A stretch of 19,272 nucleotides of DNA, taken from positions 1 through 19,272 of the forward strand of contig DIYR01000193.1 of the NCBI GenBank assembly GCA_002429085.1, in the 5' to 3' direction. Below the pieces are notes generated by a model that was not told the DNA's origin, searched no databases, and saw only the letters and a program-made list of their open reading frames with translations. The position numbers and the translations under genes are program-made. Every line of letters starts with the position of its first letter. Positions within the stretch are counted from its first letter, which is position 1. The stretch comes from Flavobacteriales bacterium UBA6049 (GTDB taxonomy: Bacteria; Bacteroidota; Bacteroidia; Flavobacteriales_G; Salibacteraceae). This document shows, in pieces, positions 7,675-15,095 of this stretch.

Positions 7675-9345
7675 ATGAAGAGTTGGAACCTTCTTTTCTG
7701 TGTTATAATCTTTTCAAGTCAGTTATTCGGACAAAAAGTAGATCGAGTTGATCCACCGTTCTGGTTCACTAATATGAATCAAGAAGTGCTGCAACTACTA
7801 TTGGTAGGAGAAGATTTGGTAAACTTTGAAGTATCTTTAGATTATCCTGATGTAAGCATACATGAAGTAGATGACATACCAAACAACCCTTCGTATGCTC
7901 TGGTGTACATTACTATTTCAGAAAATGCTCAGCCCGGAGAACTTGCTTTAACTCTTAGAGGAAAGAAGAAGCATAAGTTTTCCTACGAGCTGAAAAGAAG
8001 GTCTGTTTATGTGCAGAAAGGGCTAGATGCACAAGATGTAATAGGCGTTCAACATATCGATAGTTTAGATGTAAGTCGAGTTCAAGACAATTTTGAACAG
8101 TTAGTAGAAACTGGGTATACGTGTATAGCAGTTGCTCCATTCAATGGCGTATCAGATAGTGTTGGTGTCATTGGCACTACAGATTTTTACCATAACCGAT
8201 CTCGTTTTGGAAAGATTGATGATATGATCGATGTGCAGCAATTTGCCCATCGTAAACGAATAAAAACTATGAGGATAGAGGTAATGAATCAGGCAGACAA
8301 TAGCCATAGATTTGTTCAGAACCCACCCTTTAACTCATGGATTTTAAAACCAGGTTCAGGTCATTATGATACCACTGGTTATTTACAGAGTAATGAGAGG
8401 GCAACCTCTATATACGATCCACATTCATCGTATATAGATCGGGATCGTTTTACAACAGGATCGCTCAATACACAATTTGCAGATTGGAACCATGCAAATG
8501 ACACACTCGCAGAATACCTCATACAGCAAAGTATTTGGTGGCAAGAAGTAGGAGGATATGATGCTGTGTATTTAGCTAACTATCCAGATATTGATCAAAT
8601 TTTTATGCGTATTTGGCGAGATAGAATGTTGGCGGAGTTTCCTACCCTGTTTGTAATAGGAGAAATTAACGTGCCATCTGCTGTTGGTCAATCTTGGTTT
8701 CTAGGTGAGAGTGGGCTCAATAGAGAGTTTTCAAGCCATTTAGAAAGTGTAACAGATAAAGAATTAGGACATGCAATTAGCGATTTTTTGGAAGGAGATG
8801 CGGATGCCGTTTATCGGTTAATGACTGAAGACTTTATTTATCCTAATCCTAACCACCTTGTTACGTCTTTGTGGAACGATTCCAAGGAAATTAATCTCTC
8901 GGATTCTGCAATCATCAAACGCAAAATAGCATTGGGTATATTATTAACCATAAGGGGAATTCCTCAATTATCAGTTCCTTCTATTACTATGTTTGATAAT
9001 GACTCAGTAGAGTTACCTCTTCAGAGATACACAGAAAAATTACTTGCTTGGAGAAGAAAAAATGAACCAATCAAAGAAGGGCGGTTTATTCAGTTTGTTC
9101 CAGAAAATGAAGTGTATGCATACGTGCGAGACACCGAAAGACAAGCAGTGCTTGTAGTAGTGAACGCATCAGAAAGAAGGCAATCAGTAAACACACGAAG
9201 ATTTACCGAAGTAACAAACGGATACCACATAGGTATTGACATTATTACTCAAAAAACATTTTCTGTACTAGATCAATGGGAATTGAAGCCGAACGAAATT
9301 CGAATTCTAGAACTTAAACGTAAACCAGAGGTGTTAGAAGATTAG
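7675..9345 (+). CDS. Secreted GH13 (alpha-amylase family) protein lacking catalytic residues, likely pseudoenzyme
   Basis: Resembles SusA/neopullulanase-like GH13 proteins of Bacteroidota. A signal peptide (residues 1-20, ending LFGQ) is followed by a cyclomaltodextrinase-type N-domain (about 22-110, starting VDPPFWFTNMNQE). A (beta/alpha)8-like region spans about 110-450, and a C-terminal beta domain ends the 556 residues. GH13 landmarks are recognisable (TDFY, RFG, YDPHSS, SIWWQE, NYPDIDQIFM, VIGEI, RGIPQL), but the active site is broken. In region I, DxxxNH becomes IEVMNQ (Ile201, Gln206). In region II, GxRxD becomes AVYLA (Tyr299 for Arg, Ala301 for the nucleophile Asp). In region IV, NHD becomes NDS (Asp402, Ser403). 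Only the acid/base Glu330 remains. The barrel entry is also shortened, without the usual GDxxGI loop region. No frameshift or stop is present, so the gene seems maintained. A binding or structural role is inferred. Confidence 0.85.
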   Translation: MKSWNLLFCVIIFSSQLFGQKVDRVDPPFWFTNMNQEVLQLLLVGEDLVNFEVSLDYPDVSIHEVDDIPNNPSYALVYITISENAQPGELALTLRGKKKHKFSYELKRRSVYVQKGLDAQDVIGVQHIDSLDVSRVQDNFEQLVETGYTCIAVAPFNGVSDSVGVIGTTDFYHNRSRFGKIDDMIDVQQFAHRKRIKTMRIEVMNQADNSHRFVQNPPFNSWILKPGSGHYDTTGYLQSNERATSIYDPHSSYIDRDRFTTGSLNTQFADWNHANDTLAEYLIQQSIWWQEVGGYDAVYLANYPDIDQIFMRIWRDRMLAEFPTLFVIGEINVPSAVGQSWFLGESGLNREFSSHLESVTDKELGHAISDFLEGDADAVYRLMTEDFIYPNPNHLVTSLWNDSKEINLSDSAIIKRKIALGILLTIRGIPQLSVPSITMFDNDSVELPLQRYTEKLLAWRRKNEPIKEGRFIQFVPENEVYAYVRDTERQAVLVVVNASERRQSVNTRRFTEVTNGYHIGIDIITQKTFSVLDQWELKPNEIRILELKRKPEVLED

Positions 9346-9375
9346 GATAAAATAGCTTGTTTTAGACGCAGAAAT

Positions 9376-10983
9376 TTATTTCTTCACAATTCGTTGTGTT
9401 TGATAACCTTCTATCTCTAAAAAGTAAATACCGCTTTGAAGATCGCTAATTGAAATAGATGAATTGTTTAAAATACCGTTTAATACTTGTTGTCCAGTAA
9501 TATCAAATAATTGATAAAATTCATTTTCATCTATTCCATTTAGAAAAAGTTCCTCCGATCCAGGGTTTGGATAAACGGAGAATGACTTCTTATTATCTTC
9601 TGTAATTTTATTACTCAAAGCAACATCGAGTTCTACAAGCCACCCATCAAAACTTCCTTGGCTATTGTTGGTTTTGTCACCAGAGACATTAGAGTTCGAG
9701 AACCCCCCAAGTAATAAACGATTATCCTTCTCTGCTATAGACACAGCTACATCATTATTGATGGCACCAATTCCATTTTGAGATAGTATATTGCCTTGGC
9801 TATCAATTTCTAATAACCAATAATCATTCCCGCCTTTATTAGGTGTTGTTTTCACTCCAGAAGGAAACGAAGAACTTGTTATGAGCATAAACAACGATTC
9901 TTTAGACTGGGAATAATAAAAATCACTGAATATTTCATCTCCCGATCCACCGTAAGTTTTTTGCCAATTAACATTTAAGTCTCGATCTAGTTGCACAAGC
10001 CAGCAATCACCCCCACCATAAAAATCGGAGGTTTTATTCCCACTAATCTCCGCTGGCGTTGTTGTAGAAACATAAATTTTGTCTCCAACGTTAAACACAT
10101 CAGTTGGGGAATCATTGGATGTTGTTCCGAGTACAATATCTCTTACAAGGTTGCCATTCGAGTCTAGTTTTAACAGCCATCCATCATTTCCACCAATAGT
10201 ATCTATTGATTTATCCAAGGAAGTTGGAGAGTTACTAGTGGTGTAAATGAAAATTTCTTGGAAACTATTAATAGAAATGTGAGAAGAGTATTCACCTAGA
10301 TCTCCACCAAAAGAGCGTTGCCAAATTTCATCTCCATTGGCATCAAGCTTGAGTACCCATAAATCTCCTAATCCTTTAGAAGGAACTGTTCTGTTTCCAC
10401 TTGGAAGGGTTGAAACAGCAAGCGCATCTCCTGTAAGGTAGATGTTTCCTTGAGAATCTGTTGTTATATCACTAAGATCATCATTTGTTTCAGAGCCATA
10501 AGTTTTTTGCCAAACAATATTTAAGTTGGAATCTAGCTTTACAATCCAATAATCAGAATAACCATAATTCGGGGTGGTTTTGTCAAAATCTACTGGAGAA
10601 GATGAGTTACATCCAACAATATAGCTTCCGTCTTTTAACTGAATTGCTTGCTTAATAAAATCTTGATCGAACCCACCTAGCACTCGTTGTTTAATGATTG
10701 TATTGTTTTCGTCTAATTGGACAATCCAAACATCATAATCCGATGTGTGATTAGATATAGATTTATCTCCAGAGATTGGTGAAACAGAATTGAAAAAAAG
10801 GGTTGTTACATCATCTTGATGCAAAACAACCCGCAGTTCATCATAATCTGAGCCGCCAATAGTTAAATCTTGAATTATTTGGGCATTCAAGCCCAAATAA
10901 TTCAAGATGAAAAATGCAAGCAGGCTAGCTTGCTTATTATTCAGTGAGAATAGTCTTAATAATTGTTTCAAAGCCATGTTCAT
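9376..10983 (-). CDS. Secreted seven-bladed beta-propeller-like protein with T9SS type A sorting domain
   Basis: Probable cell-surface or extracellular protein exported by the Sec and type IX systems. An N-terminal signal region (hydrophobic SLLAFFILNYLGLNAQ, cleavage near residue 35) is followed by seven repeats of about 55-65 residues. Each contains the core D-x-W-[IVL]-[VL]-x-[LI]-D: DVWIVQLD, DYWIVKLD, DLWVLKLD, DGWLLKLD, DCWLVQLD, DYWLLEID and DGWLVELD; several are followed by WQKTYGG-like ends. Seven such units suggest one closed seven-bladed propeller. The last 70 or so residues are a classic type A sorting domain (FSVYPNPGSEELFLNG to YFLEIEGYQTQRIVKK). The first ATG is at 10983 and a second at 10977. 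Either overlaps the upstream gene by 41-47 bases in another frame, implying coupled expression. Ligand and function are unknown. Confidence 0.85.
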   Translation of the reverse strand: MNMALKQLLRLFSLNNKQASLLAFFILNYLGLNAQIIQDLTIGGSDYDELRVVLHQDDVTTLFFNSVSPISGDKSISNHTSDYDVWIVQLDENNTIIKQRVLGGFDQDFIKQAIQLKDGSYIVGCNSSSPVDFDKTTPNYGYSDYWIVKLDSNLNIVWQKTYGSETNDDLSDITTDSQGNIYLTGDALAVSTLPSGNRTVPSKGLGDLWVLKLDANGDEIWQRSFGGDLGEYSSHISINSFQEIFIYTTSNSPTSLDKSIDTIGGNDGWLLKLDSNGNLVRDIVLGTTSNDSPTDVFNVGDKIYVSTTTPAEISGNKTSDFYGGGDCWLVQLDRDLNVNWQKTYGGSGDEIFSDFYYSQSKESLFMLITSSSFPSGVKTTPNKGGNDYWLLEIDSQGNILSQNGIGAINNDVAVSIAEKDNRLLLGGFSNSNVSGDKTNNSQGSFDGWLVELDVALSNKITEDNKKSFSVYPNPGSEELFLNGIDENEFYQLFDITGQQVLNGILNNSSISISDLQSGIYFLEIEGYQTQRIVKK

Positions 10984-12550
10984 TGACTATTTTGTGTACT
11001 AGTTGATTTTGTGGTACCGTAGAACCTAATTCTAGGTTAATATTAAAGGTAGATTCTTGTACCAAATTGAATGTATTACTATAAATTTCTTCACCATTTA
11101 AAGTTAATACTTTATAAGTGTAGTTTTGTTCAGTTTCAGATAATAGTTTCAATGAGTAATTACCATCATTTGGAACTGGGTAAATCTGCGCAGAGAATAA
11201 ATTGTTTTCATCTATGTCGGTTCCAGATTGTTCTATGCTTTGGTCTACAATGAAATATGATCCCATTTCTGTATCATTATTATAGCCAATTGATACTTCA
11301 TAAACGCCATTTGGTAGTGCCTCAGTACTGATGTCTTCTAAAGATACATCTGTTGTGAAATAAACAGTGGTGAAATTATCTTGATCTAATGAATTTAATA
11401 TGATGTAGTCAATCTCTTCATTCACCTCATCACCATCAATGTCATCTATTTCAGACCACATTTCTATAATTTCATTAGCGCTAATATCATTACCTAATAC
11501 TGGGTCGTTATTTATACCATCACACGGAACTAGAATCGTTTGACGACAAGGATATTGAACCCACCATACATTGCCATCTACATCTGTTAGAGGTCTAAGG
11601 CATGTTGTAATAATGGTTCGGTAACATCTCTTGTGTTCGTCAAACCTGTCCGAAGGCTGTCTTGGATTAGCGCTTAAATCTCCGATAGGAGTTTTAATTA
11701 TTCCTCCACCATTTCCTCCGTTACCTGTGTAGCTTCCTTGTCGCGGATATGAACTACATTGCAAATTATACGAGTATTGACCACTTTCTACGTTTCTAGT
11801 TGTGTTGAAGTGGCTCATAACAAAATGTCTATCGGCACTTTGTTTTGTGTCAAAATAGAAGTTTGTGTATGGAAAAGCATTTCCCCATCTCTTGTTATGT
11901 GGTCCTAGTGGCTGAGGTACTCCCCATGCCTCTTGATGATCTGGAATTGCGGTACCATTTTTAGTAGTGAATGGTCTTATGTTGATAAATGTTGATGGGA
12001 AATATTTTTCTTCGCCTTGTTCATATGGGCGTAAAGGCGAATAGTACTCAAACGACCCTGATTTGGTTATAGGGTGTGAAGGTTGTTGTAATGACAATTT
12101 GTAGCGTTGCTGATTTCTTTTCTTCAGCTCTGCTAGTTCCCAAGCGTAATTTTGACCATCGCAAATCCAAGTTTCGGTTACATCCCAAAAACAACCCAGA
12201 CACACAGGCCGTAAGTCTGTATTGACTACGATCTCTCCACCAGATTCTCCTTGGACTTGAAAATAGTATTCTACGTTATCGCTTCGATATGTTTGTGGGA
12301 ATACAAAGTAGTTTTTAGTAGTACTGAAGCTTTCAATAAACGTATAGCTTTCATCTTCTTCAGAATAAGAATACATATCAACTGTGATATTTATACCTTC
12401 TGAAAGATCTTCCCAAGCCACAAACGAACTTCCTCCGTCTACTGCATTGACCATAAGGGGCATGTGATCTTGCGCTTGAGTGTTAATAAAAAAAGAGGTT
12501 AAAAATAAAGAAAGTGCTGCTTTAAGAAACAGGTTTTGGTAATGGTACAT
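10937..12550 (-). CDS. Secreted protein of unknown function with divergent T9SS type A sorting domain
   Basis: I do not recognise the central part. A signal peptide occupies residues 1-27 (MYHYQ, hydrophobic core, ending NTQAQ). Residues of about 30-115 look beta-rich and may be a fibronectin-III-like module (for example YSYSEEDESYTFIESF and VEYYFQVQGESGG). The middle holds eight cysteines (CLGC, WICDG, LQCSS, KRCYR, TTCLRP, PCRQ, PCDG), enough for four disulfides, and a glycine-rich turn GNGGNGGG. From about 455 onward, AQIYPVPNDGNYSLKL, YKVLTLNGEEIYSN and a final IIKTILTE match the layout of a type A sorting domain, though it is divergent. Its 3' end overlaps the start of the downstream propeller gene, so the pair probably forms one transcript of surface proteins. 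The start is the first ATG and gives a good signal peptide. Confidence 0.82.
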   Translation of the reverse strand: MYHYQNLFLKAALSLFLTSFFINTQAQDHMPLMVNAVDGGSSFVAWEDLSEGINITVDMYSYSEEDESYTFIESFSTTKNYFVFPQTYRSDNVEYYFQVQGESGGEIVVNTDLRPVCLGCFWDVTETWICDGQNYAWELAELKKRNQQRYKLSLQQPSHPITKSGSFEYYSPLRPYEQGEEKYFPSTFINIRPFTTKNGTAIPDHQEAWGVPQPLGPHNKRWGNAFPYTNFYFDTKQSADRHFVMSHFNTTRNVESGQYSYNLQCSSYPRQGSYTGNGGNGGGIIKTPIGDLSANPRQPSDRFDEHKRCYRTIITTCLRPLTDVDGNVWWVQYPCRQTILVPCDGINNDPVLGNDISANEIIEMWSEIDDIDGDEVNEEIDYIILNSLDQDNFTTVYFTTDVSLEDISTEALPNGVYEVSIGYNNDTEMGSYFIVDQSIEQSGTDIDENNLFSAQIYPVPNDGNYSLKLLSETEQNYTYKVLTLNGEEIYSNTFNLVQESTFNINLELGSTVPQNQLVHKIVNEHGFETIIKTILTE

Positions 12551-12779
12551 AGTATGTAGTTTTTAGTTGTTTATGAAATAAATATAAAAGTTTACTGTTT
12601 GTTTTTTTTGATATGAATTTAGGTTAATAAATCGAATGAGTTTTTTAATTGATATATCGTAAATGGTAGGCTGCACATTAATTCTGTCTTTTAACAAATA
12701 TGTTTTATTAGTGAGCAATAAAATGATCAGGTCTGAATTTTGCTACAGCTTTACGAAAACACTTAATTGGCAGTGTTGG

Positions 12780-12833
12780 TTAAGCTTAAATAAGGTGATT
12801 ATTCGAATAGCTGAAGTTCTGATTCGCCCGAAT
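12780..12833. promoter_or_regulatory. Cluster of three palindromes, possible protein-binding site
   Basis: Three short palindromes lie in 54 bases: ttaagcttaa (12780-12789), tattcgaata (12800-12809) and attcgcccgaat (12822-12833). Their centres are 20 and 23 bases apart, near two helical turns, and the last two share the half-site ATTCG. This could be an operator, but AT-rich DNA yields such palindromes by chance and the target gene is unclear; the T9SS pair start at 12550 is nearest downstream on the minus strand. Confidence 0.25.
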
Positions 12834-12847
12834 TAATGATGTTTGTA

Positions 12848-12994
12848 CTAGGTGTCGGGTATACGATTACCTTCCGGAGGAGCCTTTAAATAATCAATAC
12901 CAAATCCACCAATAGAATAATTTAAGGTTGTTAGTGAAAACAATTGAAACTGAGAAATACAGGAATAAACTAAAAATGAAGAAATAGTTTTCAT
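12848..12994 (-). CDS. Doubtful small ORF, 48 residues
   Basis: An ATG at 12994 opens 48 codons ending with TAG at 12848. The predicted peptide starts MKTISSFLVYSC, has a weakly hydrophobic first half and ends APPEGNRIPDT. No ribosome-binding site or family resemblance is seen. It could be a short secreted peptide, a relic of a lost gene, or chance. It lies downstream of the kinase stop codon on the same strand. Confidence 0.15.
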   Translation of the reverse strand: MKTISSFLVYSCISQFQLFSLTTLNYSIGGFGIDYLKAPPEGNRIPDT

Positions 12995-13027
12995 TTAGTG
13001 GTGTGGATTAACTAGTTCAATGCAATA

Positions 13028-13888
13028 TTAATTCTTTTTTTTGAAAGAAAGTAGATAATGTTCTACTAAGCCATCTATGGGCTTTTGGATAACGGTACCT
13101 AAAGTGAGGTTTATCTTTTTACATGCCTCTTCTAACTCATCTTTAAAGTGAAAAGCGATAGAACCTACAAAATGAATTGGAACCTGATGTGCTGTTGAAA
13201 AGCTCAATACGTGCACTTTCAGAAAATCGTCAATCCCAGTTGAAATAAGCGATTGTATAAATGGATGTTTCTTATGCTTTGAAGCAAAAGGAGCAAAGCT
13301 GGCAATGTAGGTATTGGCATATGGCCTTTGATAAATGTTGGTTAATATAGTTTCTAGATCGGTATCAAAACAAGCATCAAAATCGGTAGCTAGTTCTGTT
13401 GGTAGATTACCATATGCATAATTGGTGATGAGCTTTTTACCAATAGCATTTCCAGAACCTTCATCGTTTAGAATGTAACCTAGAGAAGGAATTCCATTAT
13501 CAATTGTTTTACCGTCAAAATAGCAAGAGTTTGATCCTGTTCCTAGAATGCAAGAAATTCCAGGTTCACCAGAATAAGTTGATAATGCCGATCCATAAAC
13601 ATCGTGATTTACGTTAATCATGGCTGCTGTGAAAACAGACTGTAATCCATGTTCAACAATGCGAATCATTTTTTCTGAAGAACACCCTGCACCATAAAAG
13701 AACACTTCTTTTACTTGTAAGCTGATTTGGCTTAATCCCAAGTTTCCTCTCAAAATACCCTCAATTTCAATGGCATCCTTGTAATAAGGATTAAAGCCAG
13801 AAGTATTGGTTGCTAGAACTTGCTCACCTGCGTTGTTCAAGATAACCCAGTCGCATTTAGTAGATCCACTATCGGCAATAGCTATCAT
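13028..13888 (-). CDS. N-acetylglucosamine-kinase-like ATPase (BadF/BadG/BcrA/BcrD family)
   Basis: ASKHA-fold sugar kinase, most likely phosphorylating N-acetylglucosamine or a related amino sugar with ATP in the cytosol, for example in cell-wall sugar recycling. The 286 residues carry the phosphate-1 motif ADSGSTK at residues 5-11, a candidate catalytic Asp96 in HDVYGSAL, the phosphate-2 motif CILGTGSNS (113-121), the family segment GYILNDEGSGNAIGKKL (137-152), and a C-terminal adenosine motif in HFVGSIAFHF. Bacteroidota proteins with DSGSTK-DW at the N-terminus are commonly annotated this way; the exact sugar is inference. The start is the first ATG. It begins 12 bases after the stop of the upstream unknown gene on the same strand, so the two are likely co-transcribed. 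Confidence 0.85.
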   Translation of the reverse strand: MIAIADSGSTKCDWVILNNAGEQVLATNTSGFNPYYKDAIEIEGILRGNLGLSQISLQVKEVFFYGAGCSSEKMIRIVEHGLQSVFTAAMINVNHDVYGSALSTYSGEPGISCILGTGSNSCYFDGKTIDNGIPSLGYILNDEGSGNAIGKKLITNYAYGNLPTELATDFDACFDTDLETILTNIYQRPYANTYIASFAPFASKHKKHPFIQSLISTGIDDFLKVHVLSFSTAHQVPIHFVGSIAFHFKDELEEACKKINLTLGTVIQKPIDGLVEHYLLSFKKKN

Positions 13889-13900
13889 AAGAGAATTGTA

Positions 13901-15007
13901 TTAAGTAATATCAAAAGCTGAAATGAAAACAGGTTTTTCGTTTAAGATGGATGGGAGTGTATACCCATCCAAACCTTTAGCCATTACGTGCCCTGGTTTA
14001 AAGGTTAAGAACCTACCTGCTAACCCCAGTTTTTTCGGTTGTTGTAAGACATGGTACATAGGTTCGTCAGTATCTAGGGCAATCATCCCAAAATGTTGGT
14101 TATAACGATGAAGTAATCCCTCGAAAAGCATAAACAATGCGTCCTCGTAACCGGGCTTTACAAAGAGGTGATCAAAGCTTAAAAATCTGAAATCGTTTGG
14201 GTTGAAATATTGCTTGACGAATTTATTCTTAAGAATTGGTTTGATAAGGGGCTCTGTACGCTTAGAACCTAACCCATTTACTTTCCACTTGTTTTGGTGT
14301 ACTTGACACCCAGCATAAATTACTCCTTTATGGGCAACAACAAAATAGGAGTTGTTGTAAAACAAATAGTTCCAGTGTGTAAGTTGATGATCTTTGTAAT
14401 GGTCTTTGATTAGACCTTTTACAAGTGGTTTTTCGTTGGGTGTAATGCTCCTAATATCAGGGTAAGCCTTTGGTTTTCCCCTGAAAAAAACCAAAGGCTT
14501 GAATTGCCTGATGCTTTCAAATTGAAACTGATTACCCTGATTTAATGAGCGGGCATTATTGCCATCTATAAACCCGTATGTTATTCCCGGCAACGAAGTG
14601 TTTTCGTTGTAGTTAACTTGTTCCGATTGAGGAGCGTTTTGCATTGCGTTTAGCAATCGCTTGCGCAGCTCATTTTGTCGTGGATTAATATTTAATTTTC
14701 CTTCAACAGCCTGCATCCCGCCACGAAAAGCGAAGTATCTAATGTAGTGAGCGTTTACCTCATTAGTACCGACTTTGCTTTTTCTGTGATCAAGTGTAAT
14801 ATTACCTAATAACCGATTCCCCCACTGCAATGTAAAGTGATAAGGATGGTGTAGTTGGTGTATGCGTTCTACTGAGTGCAGTTGAGTGTAGCGAAATCCT
14901 TTTGATCCCCATGTAGTGCTTAGCAATAATTGCTCAAGCCCAACAGCAGGCAGTTTACTTTTTTGGATACTAAGGCTTTTTTGACTGTAGATTTCTTCGC
15001 TCTTCAT
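13901..15007 (-). CDS. Conserved-looking protein of unknown function, possibly GNAT-fold
   Basis: A soluble protein of 368 residues without signal peptide or membrane segment, rich in basic and aromatic residues. I do not recognise the family with confidence. Features such as GNRLLGNITLDHR then YIRYFAFR, and later SYFVVAHKGVIYAGCQ followed by FLSFDHLFVKPGYEDALFML, resemble beta-strand and helix patterns of GNAT acetyltransferases, perhaps in tandem, but no clear acetyl-CoA loop (Q/RxxGxG/A) is seen. I choose the ATG at 15007 (MKSEEIYS). An in-frame GTG at 15034 would add nine residues, but that region carries a promoter-like TAATTTG. It precedes the sugar kinase gene by 12 bases, suggesting one transcript and perhaps a shared role. 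Confidence 0.75.
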   Translation of the reverse strand: MKSEEIYSQKSLSIQKSKLPAVGLEQLLLSTTWGSKGFRYTQLHSVERIHQLHHPYHFTLQWGNRLLGNITLDHRKSKVGTNEVNAHYIRYFAFRGGMQAVEGKLNINPRQNELRKRLLNAMQNAPQSEQVNYNENTSLPGITYGFIDGNNARSLNQGNQFQFESIRQFKPLVFFRGKPKAYPDIRSITPNEKPLVKGLIKDHYKDHQLTHWNYLFYNNSYFVVAHKGVIYAGCQVHQNKWKVNGLGSKRTEPLIKPILKNKFVKQYFNPNDFRFLSFDHLFVKPGYEDALFMLFEGLLHRYNQHFGMIALDTDEPMYHVLQQPKKLGLAGRFLTFKPGHVMAKGLDGYTLPSILNEKPVFISAFDIT

Positions 15008-15023
15008 GTGCTTTGAATAGGTG

Positions 15024-15030
15024 CAAATTA
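15024..15030 (-). promoter_or_regulatory. Possible -7 box for the 15007-13028 operon
   Basis: On the minus strand this reads TAATTTG, close to the Bacteroidota TAnnTTTG box but one base shorter. It lies 16 bases before the ATG at 15007, in the divergent intergenic region. If real, transcription begins after the alternative GTG at 15034, supporting the later start. Confidence 0.3.
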
Positions 15031-15067
15031 GCACATTTTATGGCGACAGTAAGCTGTAACTTTCGCC

Positions 15068-15075
15068 TATCTTTG
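15068..15075 (+). promoter_or_regulatory. -7 promoter box for the oxygenase-glycosyltransferase operon
   Basis: TATCTTTG is a perfect match to the Bacteroidota TAnnTTTG -7 element and lies 20 bases before the ATG at 15096, giving a short leader of about 14 bases. No clear TTG is found at the -33 position. Location in the divergent intergenic region supports the call. Confidence 0.55.
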
Positions 15076-15095
15076 AGCCACCAAAACTGGTTGAA

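Larger units (their letters stand above)
12551..13027. other. 477-base gap, no convincing gene
   Basis: Very AT-rich DNA between the T9SS gene pair and the kinase gene, both on the minus strand. It must hold the promoter of the T9SS pair, but only a weak -7-like match (TATATTTA on the minus strand, some 30-40 bases before the start) is visible. It contains a group of palindromes at 12780-12833 and a doubtful 48-codon minus-strand ORF at 12848-12994, both listed separately. No tRNA, repeat array or transposase remnant was seen. Confidence 0.6.

Noticed and set aside
9346..9375. Bidirectional terminator between the convergent GH13-like and propeller genes
   Set aside because: No stem of useful length could be found in the 30-base gap.
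9600..10900. Repeated DNA in the propeller gene as a DNA-level repeat array
   Set aside because: The seven units are similar only at protein level (blade motif), with little nucleotide identity, so they are protein repeats.
11071..11253. Plus-strand 60-codon ORF inside the unknown T9SS cargo gene
   Set aside because: It lies fully antisense to a gene with signal peptide and sorting domain, and shows no own features.
15008..15034. GTG start at 15034 giving nine more residues on the unknown protein
   Set aside because: The ATG at 15007 is a better start, and a promoter-like TAATTTG falls within the extension.
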